Source: Onthophagus taurus (taxonomy: Eukaryota; Arthropoda; Insecta; Coleoptera; Scarabaeidae). From it: a stretch of DNA of 64,000 nucleotides. Within the stretch, counting starts at the first letter, position 1. The number at the start of each line of letters is the position of its first letter. Location of the stretch: positions 32,495,501 to 32,559,500 of the forward strand of contig NC_091971.1 in NCBI RefSeq assembly GCF_036711975.1. The letters are read 5' to 3'. The position numbers and the translations under genes are program-made. Under the pieces are notes generated by a model. The model ran no database searches and was not told the DNA's origin. It saw nothing but the letters and a program-made list of their open reading frames with translations. This document shows positions 31,198-43,399 of the stretch, in pieces.

Positions 31198-33118
31198 CTC
31201 GTGGTACTTAATGTTATTAAATCGATGAAATCTGCTTCAACAGGAACTGATAAAATTAGTCCTGAGATGGTAAAACTTTGTTGTCCCCATATAGTACCTT
31301 TTATTACACATATTATAAATTCCTGCATTCTGGAAAGTGTATTTCCTGATTGCTGGAAGGAAGCCTTAATTAAGCCTATACCTAAATGTAGTAACCCAAA
31401 AGCTTTGAAGGACCTGAGACCCATTAGTATTCTGCCAATGTTATCAAAGGTTCTTGAAAGAGTACTGAAAGTTCAATTAACGGAATTTATTACGGATACT
31501 GACTCTCTATCATCTACTCAGTCTGGGTTTCGTCGAGGGTATGATTGTTGCTCTGCGATGCTGAAGGTGACAGATGACATTATCTCTGCGACTGATAAGG
31601 GTGAAATTACCGTTCTTACCTTGTTAGACTATAGTAAAGCGTTTGATACTGTGAATCATGCGGTCCTTTTTAGGATTCTTCACTCTGTTGGGCTTGATCC
31701 TTCGGCGGTTGCTCTGCTTGGCAGTTATCTTGGACGGAGATCACAGTGTGTTCGGATTGAGGGCATAACATCTTCTTCTCGACCAATTGATTTTGGGGTT
31801 CCTCAGGGCTCAATTCTTGGTCCCACGTTGTTTTCGATATATACTTCAAAAATCTTTCATAATGTGAAACACAATCAAGTTCACAGTTATGCCGATGATA
31901 CCCAGCTTTATGTTTCTTTTGGTCCATCCCAATGGCGCAATGCTATTAATAATTTAAATTCTGACTTGGCATTGTCTGAAAATTAATCCTAATAAATCTG
32001 CCGTTTTGCTCTTTGGTAACAAAAGCGTTTGCGACCAGTTAAAGGGTTTGGTTAAAGTTTACATTCAGGGATCTGAAGTGCCGATTGTGAGTGAGGCAAG
32101 GAGTCTTGGTTTGATTGTAGATAACAGTTTTAGATACCATAGTCAAGTTAATAACTACATCAAGAAAGCGTATCACTCGTTAAGGCTACTATATCCCCAT
32201 AGAAGCTATTTGCCTATCATGTTGAAAAAAACTTTATGTGACTCCTTGGTTCTTTCTCAGTTTAACTATATGATTCCCTTATATCATCCGGCTGTGTGCT
32301 CATATGACTCGGGGAGGATTCAGAGAGTTCAGAATAGCTGTCTTCGTTTTATTTATGGAATCCGGAAGTTCGATCACATTTCCCACTGGTTTATTGAATC
32401 AGGCTGGTTGTCGATGCGCTCAAGAAGAGAACTTCATACTCTAACTTATTATCATAAATTGATTACTACTAAAACCCCTATATATTTGTACAATAAGATT
32501 TTTTTTAGGTGCAATATTCACAATCGTGAAACCAGATTTAGGTGCTGCATAGACCCGCCTCGACACAGAACGTCACTTTTCCAAAGATCTTTTTCTTTTC
32601 ATATATATAAGTCATACGGGAGCATTGGTGACGAGTTGAGGAATCTCGGTGTTAATTGTTTTAAAAAACATTTGAGGGCACGGTTACTTGGAGAGCAGGT
32701 GACTACTATTTCTGGCAGAGACCGGTGAGTCACAGTTTTGCTGCGAATATTTCTTTACATTATTTAAGATATTGTTTTCTTTCTTTTTTTATTTTTTGTA
32801 GAGTTAAGGATTATGATGTATTTCATATCTCTCTAATAATTGTCAAGGCTTGGATTGAAAATCAGTTGGTATACAACTGAATCTTTGCCTCGTGATTGCA
32901 CTATTTCTTTTTCTCTTGTTATTGTTCTTTTTTTTTATTATTATTTTATTTTAATTTGGTGTAATACTTTACTGTAGTACATTATTTTATTAATTATCTC
33001 ATTATCTTTTTATTATAATTTGTTTTTACTTTTATTTTTGTAATCAATTATTGATAATTATTTTTCATTTTTCCTGATGAATGTGCAATAAAGGCTATTA
33101 TTATTATTATTATTATCT
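31198..33118 (+). mobile_element. LINE copy B, 5'-truncated, inserted in copy A
   Basis: Starts abruptly in the RT fingers (NVIKSMKSASTGTDKIS) and reads PISILPMLSKVLERV, LDYSKAFDTVNHAVL, GVPQGSILGPTLFSIYTS and SYADDTQLY to 31986. A one-base frameshift follows, then INPNKSAVLLFGNK and the thumb to a stop at 32728. The 3' UTR ends AATAAAGGC and a TTA microsatellite at 33090-33118. The reading frame of copy A runs into copy B by chance, so 30733-31986 reads as one frame but is a chimera. The target duplication could not be settled. Confidence 0.82.
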
Positions 33119-34099
33119 ATTTTACAGGCGGCATATGCAAAATTAAAAATGTTATATCTGATGAGACAGCTTCTTAATGTAGAGGTTAAAACCTTGCTGT
33201 ATGATTCTTTAATATTATCGAAATTTAATTACGTGGAGCAGCATATACAGAGGGTGCAGAACGCATGTCTACGATACATCTATGGCATAAGAAAACTTGA
33301 AAGAATTTCTCACAGGTTGAGTGGTGCTGGATGGTTAAATATGTACAGAAGGAGAATCGCACATACTTGCTTTTTTTATTATAAAATTATCGAAATGCAG
33401 AAACCAGAGTACCTCCTAAATAAGATACGATACCGATCGGATCTTCATAATCTGAATCTAAGATTCAGTGGTTTACTTACCCCACCTACACATAGAACGG
33501 AGATATTTAAACGATCGTTCAACTATCAAATAGTCAATTTATTTAATGTCATACCGCAAAGTATCAAAATATTAACGGCATACTCCTTTAGAAGACGCAT
33601 ACGCTGTGCCCTGTACGGGGAGCAACTTCATCGAATCGATTAAAATTTATTACTGGCAGAATAAATAGCGTGCATGAATGAGTGGCCTACCTCTAGTTTT
33701 TTCTAGTTTTAAAGTATCCTAGTTTTAAGTTCCCCAACGTAATGAGCCTGTATTAATTTTGTTAACTTTGTAACTATTTATTTAGTTGGACGGATACGTC
33801 ACATACAAACGGAGAGTTATAGGCACTTTTTTTGTTTTGTTTTCTTTTTTTTTAAGTTTGTTATAATTATTACTGTTGGTGTTTATTCTTTGATTTCATG
33901 TATTCTTTTTTTATTTTTTTTGGTAAAGTTTATGCAATGTTTGACACTGAACTTTGCCCTTTTGTACGCTTCTCAACCCTCTTTGTTTATTTATTTTTTG
34001 TTTTTTTTTTATTTCGGGATATAACATTTAAGTTATTTTCTAATGTTATTTTTTGTTATAATTATTGGGTACAAATAAAGACATTTATTATTATTATTA
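33119..34099 (+). pseudogene. LINE copy A, 3' piece (RT thumb and 3' UTR)
   Basis: Resumes at AAYAKLKMLYLMRQ and continues to CALYGEQLHRID at 33643, with SLILSKFNYV, RVQNACLRYIYGIRKLER and SGAGWLNM typical of the C-terminal domain of this LINE group. The 3' UTR is T-rich and ends AAATAAAGAC plus a TTA microsatellite at 34077-34099, like the ends of the other LINEs here. Confidence 0.8.
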
Positions 34100-35705
34100 A
34101 GTAGACAATCAACATTGTACCCAGTAAACAAATTTGCGTTTCAGAAGCAGTTCTGATACATATTATTGAAACATGAAATGTTTCTTCGACATACTTCTGA
34201 AACATAGTTGAACGTGTCTGAAACTGCTAATGTCCGGCCCTTTTAATGTTTCATTGAAACGTTTTTGCAACATACAGGTGACAATTTCGATACATTACTA
34301 ACATGTTTCATTAACGGTTTTGAATTATTTCTGAAATGTAAATACGTTTACCAATCTATGAAAATGTCTCCTAGAGATATTCAGCTTTAATATTTTTCTT
34401 TCCATCTTATCTCACATCACACAAACGTAAAACTATATAATTTTATATGATTGATAAATTTAGCGGGAATCGCGATCTAACTTTATAGGTTATGATTTGA
34501 CCTACGGAAAACGCAAAATTCTTTATATTATAGGTCTCTTTCTTTAAATAGTGTTCACTAGCCGTATTTTCATTAACTAAATCTAGTGGTGATGTATAAA
34601 AAAACTTATAAAAAACTTGCGCCATTCTAAACCAATATTCGAACGATTCGAACTAAGAACAGAACAAAACGAGTACGGGAAGTTAGCCCCCCATTTTTTG
34701 ATTTTTAATTTTTTTATTGTTGTTTTAGATTGTTCTAGAATTGTTCTACATTGTTCCAAAGCGGCAAATCGAAAAAATAAAAATTCCGCGAGAAAACCGA
34801 GAAAACAGGCTTTTTGACTAGCCCCCCATTTTTGGAACAATCAAATTTTCTTCGTTGTTCTGGGTTGTTCTAGTTTTTCTAGTTATTATTCTAGAAAATC
34901 AAAATTATGGGATGCAGCATTACGAAGTTATAACTAAAAATAGGTTTGGCCACCGAAAGGTCTAGTTGATTGCTGTGACCATAGTTTTTCTATTATCAAT
35001 TCCATATTACAAATATATACTTATTATAGGTAACGCAATCTGGAACAGCTATTATTTTCACTAGAACAAGTCTCTAAAGGGCACTTTACTCTTTGAAAAT
35101 TAAAGTTTTTGGAAGTTTCAGTCAGTAATTCTTGTGTCAGCGGTTTTATATTACACAATAAGAATTAAAAAACATAGAACAATCTAAAATAACTCAAACT
35201 TTGCCGATTCAAATTGTTCTAGATGTGTTTTACGTTTACCACGGACATTAATTTTGCAAAATCACATACTTTTTGTTGCTCTAAATTGTTCTTGTTGTTC
35301 TAGGTACTTAAAATGTTTATTTAATCACTGCGGCTTTAATTCTTTTAAAGTTTCATATTAAAAATTAGTACTTACAACAATTAAAACAATACAGAACAGC
35401 TGTTATTATACAGGTTTTAGTATATTACAGGTTTTGTTGAATCAGTAAACCCAACCTTTAATATAATAATACTTTTAAACAACTAAAAAAATATAGAATA
35501 ATTTGATCATCCTAATTTTCTAAAAATCACAAGTTTCACCTTTCTCTTTAAACTTATAATAGTAAAACATATAAGATGCGATTTAAAGTGTATTATATCA
35601 AATATCAAATTACTATTCAATCAGTATTACTATATCAGTACAATAACTTATTCTAAGGTAAACTATAACTAAATAAACGAAATTATGTAAATAAATTAAT
35701 ATCAT

Positions 35706-36090
35706 AGAATAATAATAATAATAACTTGGCTTTATTAATAAAAAAAAATAATGACAATAATTATACAAAAGCAATACGTAGGGCGGAGTTAGGAATCAAG
35801 TTCCTCTCTACCACTCAACCCTACAAACAAACAAAAAAAAAAAATTAAGTATTAATAAAATAGAACAAAAGAAAAATTAAAATCAAAACAAAAAAAAAAA
35901 AATCAATGTTTACGAAATTAACAATATTAAACAAATCAAAAATAAAAAAAAAAAAACAAAGGAACATATATTAATTGCAATACATATGCATGCGAAACTC
36001 AGCAACTATACGCCAGATTGTTCATCCATTAACATTTGTCGCAGTTTCTTCTTAAACGCATTCAAAGTTAGAGACTTCAAAGAGCCTGAT
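35706..36090 (-). pseudogene. LINE 3' end inserted in the 4 kb element
   Basis: The minus strand ends in a TTA microsatellite (35706-35726) preceded by AATAAAGCC, the same 3' end as the LINEs at 33118, 34099 and 55548. The only coding left is a C-terminal peptide SLKSLTLNAFKKKLRQ before a stop near 36015. A strongly 5'-truncated insertion. Confidence 0.65.
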
Positions 36091-36375
36091 GTAACCTAAT
36101 ACGGTTACATCACTTTGCTCATTTATAAACATATATGTACATTTGTGCATTTATTTCAGTAGCTTCTTCAACTTGTACGGATTTTTTTCGTAAGTCATTA
36201 AATAATATCCAACTGGCATTGTTGGGCGCAAATGCCGAGTAGTGTCCTACATCATTCAAAGATGAAAGACCTTCGTAACTGATGATACCTGGGGGGATAT
36301 AGAATTTGTTGTGGACTTACAAATTGCGTGCGTTATCACTCAATTTTGTTTTATTGTTCTCTCCAATCGTTGTTT

Positions 36376-36850
36376 CTATAAACAGACCACATTTTTTTGC
36401 AATTGTTGCTTAAAATTTTGCATGTAGTTTTCTATTACTTGCTTTAGCTGTGCATAGCCAAATATTGTTACGATGTCAATGTCGATTGGTAAAATTATGT
36501 TTTTATGGAAAGTAACGTTTAAACAATTATTGCAGTTTTTAGTCCTATAATAACTAAATTCTTCTTTAAATAGTTGTGTGCAAAGAAACGCAATATTTGA
36601 AATAGCATTCACTGTTATCACGCCAGCAATATTCTGGCTTCCAAAATAATTTATTCCTGTTAATAGTTCAGCTCTTTTTTATATGTATGTTGCTTTACTA
36701 GAACCGGTTTTTAAAAATAATTTTAGGAAACTAAAGCAATCTGTGCAAACATTCTCAACATGATTTCTAAATGAATTGTGTGTACGGGCAAATGCTAAAT
36801 TATGAAATATACTGTCGAATCCGCAAGTATTTTGAACAATATATTTTTTA
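36376..36850 (-). pseudogene. Unknown transposon-type coding fragment
   Basis: On the minus strand, about 36850-36630 reads DSIFHNLAFARTHNSF, NHVENVCTDCFSFLKL and ELLTGINYFGSQNIAG; the frame 36621-36376 continues as ISNIAFLCTQLFKEEF, KNCNNCLNVTFHKNIIL. It has paired Cys (TDC, CNNC) suggestive of zinc binding. I do not recognise the family. It may be what remains of this element's own protein, since it lies in the centre between the inverted arms. Confidence 0.4.
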
Positions 36851-38100
36851 TTGAAATAGATATTAATGAAACTTACTTATGAAAGAATTAGTGTTCTTTA
36901 TAGAGTTGTTCTAGTGAAAATATTAGCTGTTCCAGATTGCTTAGGTATAATAAGTATATATTTGTGATATGGAACTGAAAATAGAAAAACTATGGTCACA
37001 GCAATCAACTAGACATTTTGGCAGCCTAACCTACTTTTGTTAGTTTAGTTTATTTATTCATTTATTTCTTAGTTTTACAAAATAAAATACACTTTAAATC
37101 GCAACGTATGTTTTATTATTATAAGTTTAAAGGGAAAGGTAATTTTTAGGAAATTAGATGGTCAGTGATTTTAAGTACCTGAAACAACAAGAACAATTTA
37201 GAGCAACAAAAAATATGTAATTTTGCAAAATTAATGTCCGTGTTAAACGTAAAACACATCTAGAATAATTTGAATCGACATAGTTTGAGTTATTTTAGAT
37301 TGTTCTATGTTTTTTAATTGTTATTGCGTAATATAAAACCGCTGACACAAGAATTACTGACTGAAACTTCTAAAAACTTTAATTTTCAAAGAGTAAAGTG
37401 TCCTTTAGAGGGTTGTTCTAGTGAAAATAATAGCTGTTCCAGATTGCGTTAGCTATAATAAGTATATATTTGTAATACGGAATTGATAATAGAAAAACTA
37501 TGATCACAGCAATCAACTAGACATTTCGGCGGCCAAACCTATTTTTAGTTAAAACTTCGTAATGCCGTATCCCATAATTTTAATTTTCTAGAACAACTAG
37601 AACAACCCAGAACAACAAAGAAAATTTGATTTTTCCAAAAATGGGGGGCTAGTCAAAAAACCCGTTTTTTCGGATTTCTCGCGGAGTTTTTATTTTTTCG
37701 ATTTGCCGCTTTGGAACAATGTAGAACAACTCTAGAACAATCTAGAACAATAAAAAATTTAAAAATCACAAAATGGGGGGCAAACTTCCCGCACTTCAAC
37801 AACACACAATAGAACAAGACGTGACAAGACGCTGACCGCGTCACCGCGATGAAGATATTCCAGACATGTTTCAGACACATTTGTAAAGAAATGTTTCAAA
37901 TAAGAAGTTTCTGCTACATATTTTAATGATATTTTATAAATATACCTACTGAAATGAATTTGATACATATCTTTAGATACGTTTCGTAAAAATCGTATCT
38001 GTCACGTTTATGAAACGTAGTTCTAAGATGTTTCATTTAATTCACTGTACGTTAAAAATTGAAATGTTTCACAGATGTTTCTTGTTTACTGGGTAGATCC

Positions 38101-40391
38101 CAAGGATAGTAGATTCTAAAAGGATAGCTCATTCCCTATACTGCAATGTTAGCGCGCCCCCTCCACTTAATCTGGACGCAGTGACGTAGGCAAGCGACCT
38201 GTCTGCTGACATCTTGTATTTAGAGCCCTGTAAAGCTGTGTACTTCTGAATACTTTTGCTGCTGTTTAAAGTTAATTACATTGTGCTTTTATTTTAAATT
38301 CAGTGACTATAATTTAAAGACTATAACTGTGCTGTACAACTGTTATCATAAATTTGGTATGTAAGACACAATAATTATGTGCTTTATAAATTTATGAGTC
38401 TGTAATTTATAGGTAAAACGTATCCGATTATCAAAAATATGCCAGGTTGCAGATGTGGAGTGTTTGGGTGCAATAACAGCCTTGTTGTGACCAAATCCAG
38501 AGATAAAAACGTAATTTATCATAGTTTTCCCAAAAAAACGGATTTAGCTGCTAAACCTGTAAGAGATGAATGGATACGACGATGTAGAAGAGCAGACAAG
38601 TGGAACCCTAATACTAGTCGAATCTGTTCTGTACATTTTTGTCATACTGATTACAAAAGAGATCTGCAGAATGAATTATTAGGCAAATATCATTTGCAGA
38701 TAAATAGTGATAGTGAATTAAAACTGAATAGTCTTAGATGAAGATTGGCCTTATATTTTAATGCTTTCATAAATTACTAAACTAAGTTAGTTCCCTAAAT
38801 GCTTTTTCAATTTTGATTCATTAAAGATTTCATGAATATTTCTACTTTGTGAGGTAAATAATTAGAATGATACATTTAGGTCTGCCTACTAGAAAAATGT
38901 TGAAGAAAACAGCAGTTCCTACATTGAATTTATCTAAATCAGAAACTCAACCTAAGGATTTAGCAAAGGAGCAAAGACTTCAAAACAGAAATAAAAAGAC
39001 AGATGAATGTTCTTTAATGACAGCATCTGATCCAGAGCCATCCACTTCTCAAGTAGATGATATTTTTATAAACACAATATCGAGAAATATTCAATCGGAG
39101 AGCTATATTGATTATGATAAAAAATATAACGAATTATTATCTGCATATAATAAGATGGAAACAGACTTTTTACAATATAAACAAGGTTGCAGAAGAAAAA
39201 TTAAGTCCTTAAATGATCAATTAAATTATTTCAAGAACAAATATGCAAAAGCACAGAAAACCGAGAGAAAAGATAGAGCTATAAATTTACTGAATGCACT
39301 TTTCACAGAAAATCAAATAGATTTACTCTTAAACAAAAAGAAGAGAGTTAATTGGACGTCGGAAGAAATAGCAATAGCATTCACTCTTCGGTACTACAGT
39401 AAGAAATCTTATCTGTATTTAAGAGACAAGATAAAATATCCGTTGCCTGGACTGTCAACTCTTAGAAGATGGGCTACAAGAATAAGTAGGTATGAGTGAA
39501 GGAGTACTAAAAGATGTCATAAAGTTGTTAAATTTGGCCCGTGAAAATATGAATAATTTTGAGAAAACAGTGGTAATACAGTTTGATGAAGTAAAAGTCA
39601 AAGCAACATTGGAATATGATGTCGCACAAGAAGAATTAATAGGACCATATAATCAGTTACAAGTAGTAATGGCTCGTGGTTTATTCTCTAACTGGAAACA
39701 ACCTGTCTACATAGCATTTGATCAAAAAATGACAAAAGATATATTGATGAATGTTATAACAGAATTACATAACATTTCGTATAACGTCGTTGCTTGTGTC
39801 AGCGATTGTGAGGCAAGTAATGTCGGTTTATGGAGACAACTGGGAATAAATATAAATAATACATGTTTTAAGCATCCAATAACAGAGAAACTTGTATATA
39901 TGTTCGCAGATAGCCCTCATCTGCTGAAATTAATTAGAAATTGGTTACTCGATACAGGTTTCAATTTAGATAACAGCACTATTAATAAAAAACCAATTGA
40001 AAAGTTAATAGAATTCACAGACCATGAAGTAAACGTTTGCTACAAAATTTCTAAGACATATTGACTGTGAAAAAGCCCAAAGGCAGAATGTGCGTACTGC
40101 TGCAGAACTTCTTTCTAACACCGTGGGTACTGCACTTCTGCGATACAAGCCAGGTTCAGATGAAAAGTTAGCGGAAGATGTGGGAAATTTTATTTGTAAT
40201 GTCAATAAATGGTTTGACATTTTCAGTACATAAAGAAAAAAAGTATATAAATTTGGATTTATAACACCGCGTCGGTCCACAATTATTTCTAGCTTTGTAC
40301 AGGTTGGTCGCTAGCCTACGTCACCGCGTCACGTGACCCCGGCCGACTGATCTCGCGCATTGAGCAATCCTTTATAGTTTACCATCCTTGG
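38101..40391 (+). mobile_element. P-element-like (THAP9-type) transposon, decayed
   Basis: Ends CAAGGATAG (38101) and CCATCCTTGG (40391) are inverted, with further subterminal matches inside (aaggat, and gtgacgtaggc followed by agcgacc). The 8-bp duplication gtagatcc flanks it (38093-38100 and 40392-40399), the P-element target size. It landed at the end of the 4 kb element, so it is younger than that element. The transposase is frameshifted and lacks its C-terminus. Confidence 0.85.
38439..40233 (+). pseudogene. THAP9/P-element-like transposase, frameshifted
   Basis: Exon 1 (38439-38682) encodes a complete THAP zinc finger: CRCGVFGCNNS, YHSFPKK, RDEWIRRCRR, SRICSVHF. It joins 38880 at a GC-AG intron (…LLG|LPTRKM) in the right phase, giving the conserved AVPTLNL. 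A coiled-coil region, KRVNWTSEEIAIAFTLRYYS and PLPGLSTLRRW follow to 39487. A one-base frameshift leads to the RNase H-like core at 39492 (IQFDEVKVKATLEYD, DCEASNVGLWRQLG) and FADSPHLLKLIRNWLLD. Another shift near 40035 leads to CEKAQRQNVRTAAELLS and ends near 40233, where the C-terminal third is deleted. Confidence 0.87.
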
Positions 40392-40399
40392 GTAGATCC

Positions 40400-41285
40400 A
40401 TAATTCTTAACATAAATTCGTCGATCATACGACCAGCAGTTCCTCTTCTCAAACTTAACCCATTCTTATCTCAAAATATTATAATTTCGTGCAGTAAGGT
40501 CTTCCTGTGTGCTAACTTTAATCAATTCAATTTACCTCTAGATTTACGAACTGACAGTCGAGATTTATAACTTATGTAAAATTTAACCAAAATGGGGCGT
40601 GGGTTTTTATTGTTTAGAGTAAAGCAGAAAGAAAATTTACGGAAATAATTACAACTATTAAACACCTGGTGGGACAACGCCCGATCAGATTCTACAGTCC
40701 TGCAACCTATCCGATTTCTTATCTGCGACAAAATAGTCAATTGAATATATCTACATCTTTTCGTAATTAATTTAATTTCTTATAACCACATATTAATCGA
40801 TATCTACATAAAAATGGACTTAAATCTCCATATCAGTACTAACAAAAATTATGTTTGATGTTTGTACCTTTATTTGTGACATCAGCAATGATATTATTAA
40901 AAAGTTCTAATGAATGTTAATAAAATATATCTTTTTCTGTAATTTTTGAGTTTTATTTATAAACATTATAACATAAATATCGAATCCACAAACCACTAAG
41001 ATCTTCAGCTTGATATTAATTTTTTCTTTTAGATTATAGAAGTTACACACTATGAGTCAGTTTAACAATATTGAAACTGTTATGAAATATACATATTAGA
41101 ATAAACAAGTAATACTTCAACATGAAAAATATTTTTTTAACGCGTTATTCCATCCACAGTAACTATGTGTTTATGACAATATTGCGCTAAAAAATAAGTG
41201 AGATTACAAATACTTTGTTTGATTGGGATTTTTGAAAAAGGTATTCACATTTAACACATTTCTAAAACCTTAGTAACACTTTTAG
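40400..41285. other. Noncoding stretch between P-like element and MADF gene
   Basis: AT-rich DNA. Short frames at 40388-40570 and 40522-40740 overlap on opposite strands and have no recognisable motif. The segment probably includes the 3' UTR of the MADF gene; minus-strand ATTAAA/AATAAA-type hexamers occur near 40910-40970. Confidence 0.4.
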
Positions 41286-42216
41286 CTAACACTTTCTATA
41301 TTTACCAATGTCTGCATCAAATATTATATTATTAATTGCACGTTTAACATAAGCCAGCGTTATTGGATCGTATTTTCGCAGCTCGTTGGCAATATATTGT
41401 CCATATATATTGCACGCATCCCCATCACTACTTTCCCCACACTGTTTCAATAATTTCCATGTTTCTGTAACACTATCATCGTCCTCGTTCGTTTTGTTTT
41501 TTCTTTTTCCAAGTTTCGCATTTTTTTTAGATTCTAGGAGAACTTTTTCATCAATTAATATGTTTTCGTATATTTCATCTGTAGCTGCTTCAATCTGATC
41601 AAGCGGGTCTTCTGGCGGCTCACATTTTGGAATAACAACTTCAAATTTGGTTTCATTGGCTCCCTGAAATGTATGTTAATACTGAAACTTTGCAAGGGTG
41701 ATTGTGACTGATTAATATAAAACGATTTATTAGTCTAAAATTTGGTCTAAAACGTTAAGATTATTTACTTCAGAATCGTCTTCCGTTAACTCTGGAGTTT
41801 CACCTGGTTCGTTTTTGTCTTTCATGAATTGGAAATATGGGAACGCGTACCAATTTGATTTATATACATCATCACGACCTAAAACAATTAAATCGTTATT
41901 GTAGGTACACTGAAATTGTTTGTTTACTTTAAATATTACCTGAACCTATTTGAGATTTTCTTTCCCGCGATTTTTCTCGTCTGTAACACCCTTGCAATGA
42001 CACCATTTTATTTTTTAAATCTTCGACGCTATGGGAGGTAGGCTGCATATCTCTATGGATGATATTCCATGTAATCTCTTTAAGTCCACGATCATAATAA
42101 TGCGTATTGTTTGGATCCCATAACAATTTATGCGATTCATACAATTGTATTAATTTAATACAATCATCTCTACATATCTTAGCAATTCGTTGCTTTTTCA
42201 CACTACTAGGAGCCAT
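41286..42216 (-). CDS. MADF-domain (Myb/SANT-like) protein, three exons, intact
   Basis: Exons 42216-41940, 41878-41769 and 41663-41286 join in phase to 254 codons plus stop; introns are 61 and 105 bp with GT-AG ends. The N-terminus is a MADF DNA-binding domain: IKLIQLYESHKLLWDPNN, YYDRGLKEITWNII, VEDLKNKMVSLQGCYRREK and, across intron 1, SNWYAFPYFQFM. An acidic linker and a basic KKNAKLGKRKNK stretch follow, then a BESS-like C-terminus (CNIYGQYIANELRKYD). Such proteins act as sequence-specific transcription regulators. Harbinger elements also carry MADF partners, so a domesticated or element-borne origin is possible; no Harbinger ends were seen nearby. No disabling change was found. Confidence 0.82.
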
Positions 42217-42789
42217 GATTGATGAGACATTAGTAGAATTTCTTAAACAACAAAAGTAAAAAAAAATATTAATACATCAATCCACTACAGTTTGTCAGTA
42301 AGTAATAAATTTGACTCGCGTAACGTAGGAACATGCTTTAATCATATATTAATAGATTTGTGTACAATTTGTGCAACAACCAATAATCTTGTAAAGGAAG
42401 ATAGACTCTTTGAGAGATCATTTAAACAATATTGTCTGTATTTGCAAACAATTGTATGGAAAAGTTAAGGATGTCTGGTTCGATTCCACTTCTGAGGTGC
42501 CAATGTTTAGTTTTACTTGTCATAGAATTACGGAGAACTTTGAAAGAATGTGACATTTCTTCCAGTATAGCTGACATCTATACTGGACAAAAAAAGTGCA
42601 CCGCCAGCACATTGATTCCTCCATTTATTTTATCTATCGTATGGTTACACATGATAATGATAGTATGAGTAGAAAGGATAAGACTTAAATGTAACACATA
42701 TAAAGTATAAAACAAAATATAACACGTATTGTTAACACAAAGTAGACGGACAGGTAAATGTTCATTGTCAAGTTGTCAATCCATTCGAT
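42217..42789. other. Upstream flank of the MADF gene; no gene recognised
   Basis: Nothing protein-like was found on the strand opposite to the gene beyond a 78-codon frame (42432-42668) without motifs. It probably includes the MADF promoter, without a clear TATA box. Confidence 0.35.
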
Positions 42790-43385
42790 CTCCGCTCGTG
42801 ACAAGTTGAAAAAGTCATTCAATTCGTCTGGGTATGCAGATAGTTCGCAGTTTTGGACAATATGTTCAATGTTCTAATTCTACCTACCGCAGTGACACAT
42901 GGGCTTTGTTCCATTTATGGAGTGTGTCTTTGCATAAATCAGATGCGGCAGGACAAGCCAAAACCAACTGGCTTGCAAGATATCGGCTCAATTTGGTACA
43001 GTGTCAGTTCCAAGCTGCGTTCTATGTTCAAGTTCTCATTGTGTAGAGTCTTAGGTGTACTTATTGCAGGGTGTTTAGATTCGAGCCAGGTGGATGAGGA
43101 CGTTTGAGTATTATGAATTGGGAATTGTCCATTATCCAATATTTTTTGGTATTCATGGGCTAAAGCATCCTATCTTCTTAACTTGGGCGGTGGAATGTGT
43201 ATGAGCGCAGAAAGCCCCAGTGTATGGGAGTAGTTTTTATACAGCCAACGATTCTTCGCATGGTGGAGTTTAGTTGAACATCTGAAGCTGTCGGTGTTTC
43301 AACTATTCAGCCAGACGCATGAGCAATAGTCGGCAGCACTGTAGACAAGTCCTAGGATCGAGCGCCGCAGGGTTACAGCTGTTGA
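42790..43385 (-). pseudogene. LINE RT C-terminal remnant
   Basis: The minus strand reads RRSILGLVYSAADYCSCVWLNS, ALIHIPPPKLRR, ALAHEYQKILDN and, after frame changes, a degraded Cys/His region (EHIVQNCELSAYPDELND). The YSAAEYC/VWLNS pattern belongs to the region behind the RT of RTE/CR1/Jockey-like LINEs. Stops and at least two frameshifts are present. The RT core itself is absent upstream (43390 on). Confidence 0.6.
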
Positions 43386-43399
43386 TCCCTACGTCACAC

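Larger units (their letters stand above)
34120..38093. mobile_element. 4 kb DNA element with long inverted repeats, TA duplication
   Basis: Outer ends CCCAGTAAACAA (34120) and TTGTTTACTGGG (38093) are flanked by TA on both sides. Subterminal zones are rich in tgaaac/gtttca motifs. Inside, arms of about 1 kb are inverted copies: for example, the gttctag-rich block at 34670-35290 matches 37160-37790 in reverse. The centre (about 35700-36850) holds an inserted LINE 3' end and a minus-strand coding fragment. The superfamily is not clear: TA duplication fits Tc1/mariner, while the ends and subterminal motifs recall CMC elements. Confidence 0.75.

Noticed and set aside
34583-34840. Similar frames at 34583-34840 and 37653-37880 as a duplicated gene
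   Set aside because: They are the two inverted arms of one element read from opposite strands; repeat identity explains the similarity.
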